Assembly: GCA_041398785.1 (NCBI GenBank)
Contig: JAWKUA010000001.1
Span: 186,001-250,000 of the forward strand
Direction: 5' to 3'
DNA: 64,000 nt
From: Planctomycetaceae bacterium
GTDB lineage: Bacteria; Planctomycetota; Planctomycetia; Planctomycetales; Planctomycetaceae
Shown: positions 48,985-58,157 of the stretch, one piece after another
How positions within the stretch are numbered: position 1 is the first letter of the stretch
Layout of the letters: each line of letters opens with the position of its first letter
Program-made: the position numbers and the translations under genes
The notes under the pieces: generated by a model
Told to the model about the DNA's origin: nothing
The model's input: only the letters and a program-made list of their open reading frames with translations
Database searches by the model: none

Positions 48985-49574
48985 GATTGCACCTCGAAGA
49001 TCGCTTCGATTTCGACGGCGATGTTACTCGGCAGGGAACCCATGCCCACGGCACTGCGAGCGCCCTTGCCGTGTTGTTCGCCAAAGACTTTTGTCATCAG
49101 TTCACTGAAACCGTTGATGACCTGCGGATGCTGCGTGAAATCCGCGGTACAGTTCACCATCCCCAGCACTTTGACCAGCCGTACGACGCGGTCGAGACTG
49201 CCCAGAGTATTCCGCACGCTGCTGAGCACGTTCAGTCCCACAACCCGAGCCGCCTGGTATCCCTGTTCCAGCGTCAGATCGCCGCCAACCTTTCCCTGAA
49301 TCAGCGTACCGTCAGATCGCTTCGGACCGTGCCCGGACGCATACAGCATGTTTCCCGAACGGACCGCGGGAACGTACACCGCAACCGGTTCCGGCGGAGG
49401 CGGAAGCTCAATGTTCAATTCCCGCAGCCGCTTTTCGAAGCCGGCAGCGTTGTCCTGAGCCTGCACCGGAGCAAACAACTGACCAGCGATCGGCGCGACC
49501 GACACACCGACGGATGCTCCAATCCCAAGCAACAGGGAATCACGCAGAAACGCTCGACGATCAGAAAGTTTCAT
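48981..49574 (-). CDS. Tat-exported RidA/YjgF-family protein
   Basis: A 197-residue RidA-like protein: PEPVAVYVPAVRSGNMLYASGHGPKRSDGTLIQGKVGGDLTLEQGYQAARVVGLNVL, RVVRLVKVLGMVNCTADFTQHPQVINGFSELM, and GARSAVGMGSLPSNIAVEIEAIFEV. The last block usually carries the Arg that holds the substrate carboxylate, here in ARSAVG. The N-terminal SDRRAFLRDSLLLGIGAS is a twin-arginine leader. RidA proteins hydrolyse reactive enamines or imines released by PLP enzymes, and this gene is directly upstream of, and overlaps by four bases, the SelA-like PLP enzyme. The pair likely works together outside the cytoplasm. Confidence 0.9.
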   Translation of the reverse strand: MKLSDRRAFLRDSLLLGIGASVGVSVAPIAGQLFAPVQAQDNAAGFEKRLRELNIELPPPPEPVAVYVPAVRSGNMLYASGHGPKRSDGTLIQGKVGGDLTLEQGYQAARVVGLNVLSSVRNTLGSLDRVVRLVKVLGMVNCTADFTQHPQVINGFSELMTKVFGEQHGKGARSAVGMGSLPSNIAVEIEAIFEVQS

Positions 49575-49713
49575 GCTGAAGATCTCCGAAAAAACATGTG
49601 GTGAAGTTGTGCCTACGGACAGACGGAAAGACTCATCATGTCACTCACCCCGACGCAAACGGCACGAGTCGCGGCGAATGCTTCGGGACAGCCAGCGACG
49701 CCCGAATTGCCGG

Positions 49714-51576
49714 CTACGGAAGAACTGAAAGCGTTATGTGCGAAGGCATTTCCGCAGAACGGTACACGCGCTGAGTGGCCGGATGATAATCGTCGTCTGT
49801 GGCGTGGTAGATGTCCATGAACGTCTGAGGGTTGCGGTCGACCAGCGGAAACCACGTGCTTTGAATCTGGACCATGATTCGATGCCCCGAACGAAAACTG
49901 TGGCACGTGTCGGGCATGGAGAAGGCAACCGACGTCGGTTTGTCCGGTTCAAACGCAGTCGGCGTTTCCAGGCTGTTTCGAAACTTGCCGCGCATCACGT
50001 CGCCTCGCACCAGTTGCTGGTAGCCACCCATTCGAACCATTCGCGGGTTGTCGGACGGATCCGGATAGTCGTCCGGATAAACGTCGATCAGTTTGACGAC
50101 CCAGTCACTGTCGGTGCCGGTCGTGGACACAAACAGGCCAACATCCACCGGACCGGCAATCGTCACATCTTCTTCCAGAACGGGTGTCTGATAGACCAGC
50201 ACATCAGGCCGTGTTGAGGCGAACCGCTGATCGGCGATCATGTATTCGGCCGTCATACCCGTGGCGGTGATGTTCATGTACGGAACCGGCTTGTTCGGAT
50301 CGCTGACGTATTCGTCGTAGGCCCGATCAGCACCCGGAGCCTGCCAGTCGGCGCTTTCGTGGTCGTGGAAATACAGCGATTTCGGCTTCGCGGTTTTCGG
50401 CGGCCAGACGTCAAACTTCCGCCACTGGTTGGTACCGGTTTCAAAGACCCAGGCTTCGGGGTGATTCAGATCGCCGACGTCTTTCAGATGAAACTCAAAG
50501 AAGGGCAGTTCGATCTTTTCGCGATAGTACTCCGCCGTGTTGGAATTGAACGGGATATCGCCGAAGGAAGCCCCTTCGTTTCTCGACCATCCGCCGTGCC
50601 GCCACGGTCCCATGACAAGAACATTGGAGATGCCCGGATTGCCGGCTTCGATCGCTTTGTACGTCTCGATTGCGCCGAACAGATTCTCCGCGTCAAACCA
50701 GCCGCCGACGGTCATCACGGCGGGACTGATGTTCGTCAGGTGCGGCCGGATGTTCCGAGATTTCCAGAACTCGTCGTACGTTCCGTGGTGCATGGTTTCC
50801 TTCCAGAACGGCACTTCTCCCCGGAGATACTTTTCATCGATCTCCGACAGCGATTTGATGCGCAGGAAAAATTCGTAGCCGTCGGGCGTGCCGTAGTCGA
50901 AATTTGCCCGGCGAAAATCCTTCGTCGGTTCCGGCCGAATGCGGCCGCTGCGAGACATCCAGTTGAACATATGGGCCAGAAAGAAGGCTCCGTTGTGATG
51001 CCAGTCGTCGCCGGCGAACCAGTCGTTGACCGGAGCCTGCGGTGACGCGGCTCTGATCGCCGGGTGCGAATTGATGATCCCCGCCGCCGTATAGAAACCG
51101 GGATACGAGATGCCCGAAATTCCCACGCGACCGTTGTTGCCGGGAATGTTCTTCACCAGCCAGTCGACGGTGTCCCACGTATCGGTGCTTTCGTCGATCT
51201 CGCGTGAGTCATGTCTGACGGCGCGGTGAGGCCGCATCTGGACAAACTCGCCTTCGGACATCCAGCGTCCGCGAACGTCCTGCTCGACAAATATGTACCC
51301 GGCTTTTCCGAACAACTCCGACGGTCCCAGGTTTTCCGGATACTGGTCGGCGCCGTACGGCCGCAGACCATACGGCGTTCGCCGCAGCATGATCGGCCAC
51401 GTGGTGGAATCGTCCTTGGGAACGTAAACGGCAGTAAACAGTCGCACGCCGTCCCGCATCGGAATCAGGTGCTCATGCTTGGTGTAATGCGATTTGACGT
51501 AGTCCAGACCCTGTGCAGGAACGGTTGCGGGCATCAGGACAAAAACAGCGGCCAACAGCGCAGCGTGACGAATCAT
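49714..51576 (-). CDS. secreted CocE/NonD-family hydrolase
   Basis: A 620-residue X-Pro dipeptidyl-peptidase/cocaine-esterase-like hydrolase with a signal peptide (MIRHAALLAAVFVLMPATVPAQG). The alpha/beta-hydrolase part has IPMRDGVRLFTAVYVPKD, the nucleophile Ser in GRVGISGISYPGFYTA, and a cap domain. The C-terminal jelly-roll (about 400-620) has EEDVTIAGPVDVGLFVSTTGTDSDWVVKLIDVYPDD and the catalytic His region near CHSFRSGHRIMVQI. Substrates are esters or peptides, with glutaryl acylases also known in the family. The start is ATG 51576. It is on the same strand as the RidA gene but separated by 140 bases, so linkage is not certain. Confidence 0.92.
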   Translation of the reverse strand: MIRHAALLAAVFVLMPATVPAQGLDYVKSHYTKHEHLIPMRDGVRLFTAVYVPKDDSTTWPIMLRRTPYGLRPYGADQYPENLGPSELFGKAGYIFVEQDVRGRWMSEGEFVQMRPHRAVRHDSREIDESTDTWDTVDWLVKNIPGNNGRVGISGISYPGFYTAAGIINSHPAIRAASPQAPVNDWFAGDDWHHNGAFFLAHMFNWMSRSGRIRPEPTKDFRRANFDYGTPDGYEFFLRIKSLSEIDEKYLRGEVPFWKETMHHGTYDEFWKSRNIRPHLTNISPAVMTVGGWFDAENLFGAIETYKAIEAGNPGISNVLVMGPWRHGGWSRNEGASFGDIPFNSNTAEYYREKIELPFFEFHLKDVGDLNHPEAWVFETGTNQWRKFDVWPPKTAKPKSLYFHDHESADWQAPGADRAYDEYVSDPNKPVPYMNITATGMTAEYMIADQRFASTRPDVLVYQTPVLEEDVTIAGPVDVGLFVSTTGTDSDWVVKLIDVYPDDYPDPSDNPRMVRMGGYQQLVRGDVMRGKFRNSLETPTAFEPDKPTSVAFSMPDTCHSFRSGHRIMVQIQSTWFPLVDRNPQTFMDIYHATDDDYHPATQRVYRSAEMPSHITLSVLP

Positions 51577-51749
51577 GAAGGGAACTTTCGTGAAAGACGA
51601 CTCCGGCGGATCCGACCGGACTTCCGTTTCCCGTTCGCCTGCCCGACGGCGGGCAGCACGCAATGAGCGTTCGTCGAGTGTACGAAACGGCGCCGGTGAA
51701 TTCCCGCGAGTCGCCGTGAGTCACGCGACGCAATTCGGAACGGCCGGCG

Positions 51750-52736
51750 TCAGGCAAGTTCCAGCTCTTCGTCAGCGCGGCAAACGCGATCGTGATAACG
51801 GCAGACTGCATCCGCGGCAGGAGAAACCACATGCACGGCTCCGACCGCCGCGACAAAGTGACAGGCAGCGTAGTTGGCGGCGGAATTTTCGTATTCGTCG
51901 ATCCAGGCGTTTCGCGCGGGCAGCCGCACTTCGCTGATCGGCCAGACTCCTGGTCGAGGCGTCAGGTGCCCCTGAATGCCGATCCGCCACGGCTTCGCGG
52001 TCAGTCGCGCGCGAAAGCAGTTCTGCTTCTGACACATCACCGCATACGCGCGGTCGACGCGAAGTGCTTTGAAAGCGCGGTCAACTTCTTCCGATCGAGG
52101 ATCAAACGTCGCGTGGAGTGCCATGACGCGGAAACCGTTCGGTGTCCGGTAAATTCGAAGATGCCAGTGACTGTTTGATTCGACAAAGGCATTAATGCGG
52201 CGGCGGACAGCACGGTCCGAGCCTCCCTGAAGTCTGACGGACATTCGATGCAGAACTCCCACGAACCATCCAAGGACAACGCACAGCAACGCGAAGGCAA
52301 CAAGACCAGCGATGACGCTGTGCAGCTTTGCCTGGACCAGACCTGCCAGCACGATGGACGGCACCAGGCAAATCAGAAACGCGGCACAGCCATCGACAAG
52401 GGACTCCGGAAAATCGATATCCGCGAAAAACACGTCGGGAGTGTTCAGGCAACGTGCTCCGTAGGAATTCCGGGTCACGACCGAGTCGCCCAGCCGTTCG
52501 ACGATCTGCTCGCGAATCGGCAGCCCTTCGGCTCCGTTGTAGCGAACTTTCTGCTCCCGGCGCGGAAGTCGTTCACCGCTGGCGATTCTGTTAAACGCTT
52601 CCTGGACTCGTTCGTCGGCGTGCCGTTGAGCGTCCTGCTGACTCACGTCGGACCAGCCAAACCTGCGAACGGTGATCTGCCGGTCGGGAAACCGTTTTTG
52701 GATTCGTCCTTCCGCCCAAAACTCGGGAACAATCAT
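51750..52736 (-). CDS. membrane protein of unknown function
   Basis: A 328-residue protein without a family I can name. The N-terminal third is polar and charged (IVPEFWAEGRIQKRF, VRRFGWSDVSQQDAQRHADERVQEAF). Two adjacent transmembrane helices lie at about residues 117-165 (AAFLICLVPSIVLAGLVQ, VIAGLVAFALLCVVLGWFVGVL). The C-terminal half contains RIYRTPNGFRVMALHATFDP and YAVMCQKQNCFRARLTAKPWRIG, which has a conserved-looking Cys pair. Start ATG 52736. It is a minus-strand gene between the hydrolase and the DMFase-like gene, with no clear operon partner. A phage-primase-like fold was considered but cannot be shown. Confidence 0.7.
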   Translation of the reverse strand: MIVPEFWAEGRIQKRFPDRQITVRRFGWSDVSQQDAQRHADERVQEAFNRIASGERLPRREQKVRYNGAEGLPIREQIVERLGDSVVTRNSYGARCLNTPDVFFADIDFPESLVDGCAAFLICLVPSIVLAGLVQAKLHSVIAGLVAFALLCVVLGWFVGVLHRMSVRLQGGSDRAVRRRINAFVESNSHWHLRIYRTPNGFRVMALHATFDPRSEEVDRAFKALRVDRAYAVMCQKQNCFRARLTAKPWRIGIQGHLTPRPGVWPISEVRLPARNAWIDEYENSAANYAACHFVAAVGAVHVVSPAADAVCRYHDRVCRADEELELA

Positions 52737-52904
52737 GACTGGCGTTGTTCAGATTGCGATGCGGGAAGTGAGTTGCCTGTGTGCGACAAATTCCGGGACG
52801 CGGTTGGGATGTGCACAGTGTGGTGAATGTTAGACGTGCCCGTGAAACGCTGCCGGGTCCCCGCCTTCGCGCGAATGACGGAGGCGCGGAATCCGCACGG
52901 GCAG

Positions 52905-54308
52905 TCACGGCTTCGACAGACGGTCCAGAATGTTGCGAGTGATTCGCACGACGCTGGCGTCTTCTCCTTTCAGTCCGTGCGACCAGTCAGTTGTCCCGGT
53001 GGTCACGACGGTGCCGCCTTTGGTGTATGTGCCAAGCACGGCGGCTCCGACTCGGTCTTTCGGAAACCGGTCATACCAGTAGCAGTCGCCGGCTTCCCAT
53101 TTCGCGGGGCACGTTCCCAGAATCGTGAATGATTCGGGAGTGCCGTCGCTGTGAGTCGGAAACGGCAGATCGTTTTCCCATTTCATTTCGCAGCCATCGC
53201 ATTCGTAGCCGACGATTGTGTCCTTTCCGCCGAAGCGGTCGCCCTGCTTCAGTTCGGTGCCGGCAAAGATCCAGTGATCCGGACGATGCACGATGAATGA
53301 AGCCGGACCGTCCATGAACTGACCGTGGCTGCGATGATATCCGCCCCACAGAAAACCCACGCCCGTCAGTTCGTTTTCCGGCCGTTCCACCAGATGATGG
53401 CTCCACGCGGTGCTCAGCAGGCGCTGGTCTCCGCGACGGTAAAGCGGGTCCACGTTATACCACTGTTTCCAGCACGTCAGAGCCCGGCCGTTGTCTTCGC
53501 TGCGCACCTGCCAGCAACACGTGTTGCCGCTGAAGAACGCGACATTGCCGCCGCCGGCGATGTATTGTTCCAGGTTGTCTCGCATCGGAGACGACCAGTA
53601 TTCGTCATGACCGACGCTGAGGACCAGCTTGTAGTGCGGCAGGATTTCCGGATGAAATTCCAGGTCGCTGTTGACGGCATAGTCGAGTTCGTAGCCGGCC
53701 GTTTCCGCCCATTGAACGAAAGGCAGCTCCCAGTTGCCAAACTGTGAACTCAGCGGACGGTCGAACGAAACGCGGTGTCCCTGCAGACCATCGCGGTCGT
53801 GATAGGAATACAGACTATGCCCGCCCCAGTTTGTATAGGCGTTGTACGTGTTGGTGGAAAGCTGCAGCAGGATGGACGTGTTCTTTCCCGGTTCCGCGGC
53901 TCTCACGACGAAGAACAGTGTGCTTTGAACGGGCTTGTCCGGTCCTTGCAGAGTCAGCGTGGCTTCGTAGTAGCCGCTCTTCCATTCCGGTGGAATCGTC
54001 AGAGTCAGAGCGGCCGGCCACTGGCAACCGTCCGATGACGCTCGATCAGGAATCGGATGCGCTGCGCAGGCGACGTTCGGGTTCTCGAAGACAGGTGTCC
54101 GTTCTTTGCCAACGCGATTGATCACAATTCCGACGGAGTCTCCCGTCGCCGAAAGATGAAACGCGATGTCTTCACCCGCAACGCAGCTCAGCCGATTGGC
54201 ATAGCCGAGCACATACGGGGCCGCGGGCGGCATCTGATCGGCAACGACAGAATCGGCGGTGACCGCCGCGAAAAGAACGAAACTGAAAATCAGGGGCGTT
54301 GCTCGCAT
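52905..54308 (-). CDS. secreted DMFase large-subunit-like protein
   Basis: A 467-residue secreted protein resembling the C-terminal domain of the N,N-dimethylformamidase beta subunit. After a signal peptide (MRATPLIFSFVLFAAVTADSVVADQ), an Ig-like N-terminal part precedes LLQLSTNTYNAYTNWGGHSLYSYHDRDG. Further characteristic blocks are LSVGHDEYWSSPMRDNLEQYIAGGGNVAFFSGNTCCWQV, FTGT-type GTELKQGDRFGGKDTIVGYECDG, and GTVVTTGTTDWSHGL. The DMFase catalytic mononuclear iron tyrosines and Glu are not traceable with certainty. Function in planctomycetes is unknown. Start ATG 54308. Confidence 0.8.
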   Translation of the reverse strand: MRATPLIFSFVLFAAVTADSVVADQMPPAAPYVLGYANRLSCVAGEDIAFHLSATGDSVGIVINRVGKERTPVFENPNVACAAHPIPDRASSDGCQWPAALTLTIPPEWKSGYYEATLTLQGPDKPVQSTLFFVVRAAEPGKNTSILLQLSTNTYNAYTNWGGHSLYSYHDRDGLQGHRVSFDRPLSSQFGNWELPFVQWAETAGYELDYAVNSDLEFHPEILPHYKLVLSVGHDEYWSSPMRDNLEQYIAGGGNVAFFSGNTCCWQVRSEDNGRALTCWKQWYNVDPLYRRGDQRLLSTAWSHHLVERPENELTGVGFLWGGYHRSHGQFMDGPASFIVHRPDHWIFAGTELKQGDRFGGKDTIVGYECDGCEMKWENDLPFPTHSDGTPESFTILGTCPAKWEAGDCYWYDRFPKDRVGAAVLGTYTKGGTVVTTGTTDWSHGLKGEDASVVRITRNILDRLSKP

Positions 54309-54660
54309 CTGGGTTTTCCTTCAGGGCGGGAGTGCTCGGACGTAACCGTGGGCGGTATTTTGTGAATTCTGGTTTCTGGCGAACCGAATTCAAATCGACC
54401 CGCCCGGGTCAGCCGTCGCAATTCCGACAGCAGCGTCGGGCCGGGCGGTTGACGATTTCCCGAAAGCCGATTCGACCAGGGTCTTTCAGTCACCGGGCAC
54501 CACGCGACCATGATCGCGTCGAATTCACGCGGCGAGCCCGGAGTCCCGCCGTACAGACTGCTCTTCCGACGCATGACGCAATCCGGTCCTGGCGACGAAG
54601 CATCGTGTCGGCGTGATGTAGCTGGCGGCCTCGAGCCGCGCTGAGCTGATGTCGACGCGG
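54309..54660. other. intergenic region, no gene seen
   Basis: About 350 bases between the DMFase-like gene and the GspE-type ATPase gene, both minus strand. It should hold the former's promoter and the latter's terminator. No repeat or RNA gene was recognised. Confidence 0.4.
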
Positions 54661-55908
54661 CTATTCCGTTCCCATTCGCGTGTCGACGATCACTCGTTTC
54701 AGTTCGTCGACGGACGTGACGCCTGCCAGCACCTGTCGCCGGGCGGAATCTTCCAGTGTCAGCATTCCTTCGTCACAGGCGACCTGACGAATTTCGAAGG
54801 CTGCTTTTTCGCGACGAATCGCGTCGCGCACGCCGCCTGTCACCGGCATCGTTTCGAAGACGGCGATTCGGCCGGCGTAGCCCGTATGAAAGTTGTTGTC
54901 CGTCGGAATGCCGCGATAAATCGTGGGAGTTTCGCCGTCGTGCGACAGGTGCATCAGATCGCGGACGTAGTCGTCCACCGGCTGCACTTCGCGGTCGTCA
55001 GTGCAGATGCGACGGACCAGCCGCTGTGAAATCACGCCCCGCAGCGCGTCCGTGATGGCCATCGAAGGCAGGCCGAACTGTCGCAGCACTTCCACGGCCG
55101 AAGCTGTGTCGTTTGCATGCAGCGTCGACAGCACCAGGACCCCCGTCATTGCCGCCCGGCAGGCAATCTGTGCGGTTTCCGGATCACGGATTTCCCCGAC
55201 ACACATGACGTTCGGATCCTGTCGGAGAACGCCGCGCAGAGCCTTGACGAACGTCAGCCCGGACTTCGGTTCAATCTGAATCTGGTTGGCTCCCGGAATC
55301 CGGCGTTCCACGGGATCTTCGATCGTGACGACGCTGCGATCCGGCTGATTCAGTTCCTTCAGCAGACTATAAAGCGTTGTCGTCTTGCCGGCTCCCACAG
55401 GTCCGACAATCAGCAGCAGGCCATACGGCGCTTCAAGTAAATGCATCACGTTGCGAAGCTGATCGTCAAGCAGCCCCAGCGACTGCAGCGACGTGAGTTG
55501 CCCCGGATCGGGCATCATTCGCAGCACAAGCCGTTCGCCGTAAATCGTCGGACTGCTGCCGACTCGAATGTCGCGAGGAACGCCGTCCAGTCGCTGCGAA
55601 GTGACATGACCATCCTGAGGCAGTCGCTTGTCCGTGATGTCCATCCCGGCCAGAACTTTGATGCGCGACACAAACGTCGACGCCTTTGCCTTGGGAATCG
55701 GAATGATGTCTCGCAGCACACCGTCCACGCGGAATCGAATCCGCATTCCGGAAGCGGTCGGATCCAGATGGACGTCAGTGGCGCCGTGTGTGAACGCTCG
55801 CTGCAGAACCATGTCGGCCACGTTACCGGCTTCGACGACGTCCAGCAGTTCCTGGATTTCCGCCGCCAGCGCAGAGTTGTCAACGGGAACTTTGTAGGCA
55901 GTGCTCAT
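54661..55908 (-). CDS. GspE/PulE-type secretion ATPase, short form
   Basis: A 415-residue type II secretion/type IV pilus ATPase. The N2 domain has ATDVHLDPTASGMRIRFRVDGVLRDI. The catalytic part has Walker A LIVGPVGAGKTTTLYSLL, Asp box VVTIEDPVERRIPGANQIQIEP, Walker B LRQDPNVMCVGEIRDPETA and His box VLVLSTLHANDTASA. The N1 domain and the C-terminal tetracysteine Zn motif of PilB/GspE are missing, so it is shorter than usual (about 550 residues). No other secretion or pilus gene is adjacent. Planctomycetes often have such solitary ATPases. Start ATG 55908; a STAS gene lies 131 bases upstream on the same strand. Confidence 0.92.
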   Translation of the reverse strand: MSTAYKVPVDNSALAAEIQELLDVVEAGNVADMVLQRAFTHGATDVHLDPTASGMRIRFRVDGVLRDIIPIPKAKASTFVSRIKVLAGMDITDKRLPQDGHVTSQRLDGVPRDIRVGSSPTIYGERLVLRMMPDPGQLTSLQSLGLLDDQLRNVMHLLEAPYGLLLIVGPVGAGKTTTLYSLLKELNQPDRSVVTIEDPVERRIPGANQIQIEPKSGLTFVKALRGVLRQDPNVMCVGEIRDPETAQIACRAAMTGVLVLSTLHANDTASAVEVLRQFGLPSMAITDALRGVISQRLVRRICTDDREVQPVDDYVRDLMHLSHDGETPTIYRGIPTDNNFHTGYAGRIAVFETMPVTGGVRDAIRREKAAFEIRQVACDEGMLTLEDSARRQVLAGVTSVDELKRVIVDTRMGTE

Positions 55909-56039
55909 GTGCTTGTTTCCAACAGACTTGTTGAGTGAAGCGTGGATCGTCGGAACACAGTTCGAAGGTCCGTGGCGGCGGTCGCTGCGCCGTGAGACCG
56001 GCGAGGTCCAGCCCAAAAAGCCAGGCAGGTTCGCGCCGG

Positions 56040-57062
56040 TCACGGAGCCGGGTCACCAACGGGCGCGGGTGGCGGCGGAGCGGCGACCGACGGCGCAGGT
56101 ACCGGAGCCGAACTTTCCGCAGTGGGAGGCGTGGAAGGCAACGGAGCCGACGACGGCGCGCCCGATGACACCGGCGGCGCCGAAGCGTTCGGCGGCGCTG
56201 AGGACTTCGACGGCGGCGGTGCGGAAGTCGCCGGAACCACGGGCGACGTGGACGACGATGCCCCGTCTTCGGACGTCGTCGGAGGTGTCGGAGGCGATGA
56301 CGGCTCGTCGCGCGGAGCGGACGCTTCGGGTGCTCCTGACGACGCAGGTGGCGCTGCGTTCGTTGGGTCGGCCGGCTTCGTATCACTTTCCGTTGCTTCA
56401 GTGTCGGCTTCGGGGGCCACGGGGTTCAAAGGAAATCTCCGGAACCAAAGCGTCGTCAGCACGCCGATGCCAATGATCATCGCGAGCAGTCCCAGCCACC
56501 GGCGCCAGGCACGATCTGTCACCAAAGACAGGATCCCGGTGACACAGGCGAAGCCGGCCAGCATGGCACCAATCAATTCTGCGTTCCATTGAACGGTGAC
56601 ATCGCTGTGCAGAAACAGTGGCCCCAGAGCCGTGACGGCCAGCAGCGCGGATGGCAGAGCCGCCCACGCGACGACTCGGTGTTCGCGCTGTTCCATCTGC
56701 GCCACCGGAGAAACGCCCAGCTCATAGGCTGCGTCCTCCCGTGTGGAAAAAACGCTGAACAGCTTCAGCAGGCCGGCCGAACGGATGACCTCCGTCACAA
56801 CTTCGTTCGCGCTGACGACAACCACCTTGCTGTCCCGGGCATCGATGGCCTTCCAGATGCGAACCAGCGCGGCGACCAGACCGCTGTGGATCATTTCCAT
56901 CCGTGAAAGATCGATCAGCAGTCGCGACGCCTTGATTTCCTTCAGGCGATTGACAACGTCGCCGGTGGTCTTTTCGACCTCGCCCCAGGACATGTCTCGC
57001 AGGTTCGGCTCGAATCTGACGGCGCAGTAGCCTCGATTCTGCTCCAGTTCCAGACCATTCAT
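56040..57062 (-). CDS. membrane STAS-domain protein with Pro/Ala/Ser-rich tail
   Basis: A 340-residue protein. Residues about 10-112 are a STAS domain of the anti-anti-sigma type: SRLLIDLSRMEMIHSGLVAALVRIWKAIDARDSKVVVVSANEVVTEVIRSAGLLKLFSVF. The usual phosphoserine motif D-S-S/T-G is I-H-S-G here, with His at the normally phosphorylated position. Residues about 128-205 carry three hydrophobic helices. The last 130 residues are low-complexity Pro, Ala, Ser and Thr, likely disordered or cell-wall spanning. It may anchor partner-switching at the membrane. Start ATG 57062; downstream is the GspE-type ATPase. Confidence 0.82.
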   Translation of the reverse strand: MNGLELEQNRGYCAVRFEPNLRDMSWGEVEKTTGDVVNRLKEIKASRLLIDLSRMEMIHSGLVAALVRIWKAIDARDSKVVVVSANEVVTEVIRSAGLLKLFSVFSTREDAAYELGVSPVAQMEQREHRVVAWAALPSALLAVTALGPLFLHSDVTVQWNAELIGAMLAGFACVTGILSLVTDRAWRRWLGLLAMIIGIGVLTTLWFRRFPLNPVAPEADTEATESDTKPADPTNAAPPASSGAPEASAPRDEPSSPPTPPTTSEDGASSSTSPVVPATSAPPPSKSSAPPNASAPPVSSGAPSSAPLPSTPPTAESSAPVPAPSVAAPPPPAPVGDPAP

Positions 57063-57142
57063 TCGGCTCGCCCTTAGTAAGACCTACCGCGGGCATTCGC
57101 TGCAGCGTCGGGCCCGGGCTGTTCGATCGCATCTCAGCCGAT

Positions 57143-58105
57143 ATGCTACGAAAGCACTTCGACAAACTCCATGCACGCGACGGTTTCGTTCAACCGTTGT
57201 CCGGAATCCCGGCGACCCCGGAAGAAAGCCGTTCAGTGACACCCGCTGCAGAACATTCGATATCGTCGAAGGTGCGCGTGGCCGTCATCGGGAATGCGAC
57301 ACCGTCGGTGTTCCGGCCTGTTACGGAACTGCTCGGAAACCGAACCGGGACGGTTGACCCGTCCGAATTTCCAACGCTGACGTCGTTTCTCAGCCACATT
57401 CAACACTCGACAGCCGACGTCGATATCGTGGTCGTGTTGCAGTCGTGGTCGGATGAATTTTCCGCGTTCGAAGTGGACGCTTTGATCGGACGCACGCTGA
57501 GTTCCCGGGTTCTTTGTTGCTACGGTCCGTGGTGTGAATCGGACGGTCGCAATCATCACATCTGGCCGGAGGCCGTTCGGGTGCCGGCACGACTGGCGCG
57601 AGCAGCTCTGGTTGCGGAAATCGACGCCTGCCGCCGACGCGATCCAGCTCTTCCCGTCACCGCGGCGCGCGACGAAGTGTTCTTCCATCGCAGCAGGTTT
57701 CCGGATTCCCCGGCGTCTGCTGCCGCCGGTGCGACATTGAACGCCGTGGTTATCAGCCACGATCGAGTCCTCGCGGAGACTCAACGGCAGCTTCTGAACG
57801 AATTCGGACTGCGCGCGTCGGTGCAGATGCCTTCGGCTGAAGCCGACACGGCCGGAATCGCGACTTCGCTGACGGGGCCGATTCACCTGGTCGTGCATGA
57901 TCTCGACCCCTGGTCCGACACAATGCTGGCGCCGCTGCAGTCGGCCCTGACGCGTTACCCGGCCGCCATTCATCTGGGCATCGCTTCGATGCCGGAAACG
58001 GTCATTCTTCCGGACGTCGTCGACAGGAATCTGGGCTCCATTCTGCCGAAACTGGATCCGGTGAACGGCCTGCTGTTTCAGGTACGTCAGATGCTGAATT
58101 CGTGA
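57143..58105 (+). CDS. uncharacterised protein with receiver-like halves
   Basis: A 320-residue soluble protein that I cannot assign to a family. Two Rossmann-like alpha/beta segments are visible: residues about 44-165 (VRVAVIGNATPSVFRPVTELL, VDIVVVLQSWSDEFSAFEVDALIG, SSRVLCCYGPWCESD) and about 200-318 (LNAVVISHDRVLAETQRQLLNEFGL, IHLVVHDLDPWSDTMLAPLQSAL, AAIHLGIASMPE, ILPKLDPVNGLLFQVRQML). The second resembles a degenerate response-regulator receiver with Asp at a phospho-acceptor-like place and Lys near the end. It is divergent from the STAS gene with 80 bases between, which suggests a shared control region. Start ATG 57143. Confidence 0.7.
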   Translation: MLRKHFDKLHARDGFVQPLSGIPATPEESRSVTPAAEHSISSKVRVAVIGNATPSVFRPVTELLGNRTGTVDPSEFPTLTSFLSHIQHSTADVDIVVVLQSWSDEFSAFEVDALIGRTLSSRVLCCYGPWCESDGRNHHIWPEAVRVPARLARAALVAEIDACRRRDPALPVTAARDEVFFHRSRFPDSPASAAAGATLNAVVISHDRVLAETQRQLLNEFGLRASVQMPSAEADTAGIATSLTGPIHLVVHDLDPWSDTMLAPLQSALTRYPAAIHLGIASMPETVILPDVVDRNLGSILPKLDPVNGLLFQVRQMLNS

Positions 58106-58157
58106 GCGGTGGAAGTTCAGTGATCAACGTCAGGTCCTGCAGAAAGTAGTCGTGGCC

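Noticed and set aside
49638..49820. 60-residue plus-strand frame with an ATG between the RidA and CocE genes
   Set aside because: Mostly overlaps the CocE-type gene's end; no family match and atypical composition for a real small protein.
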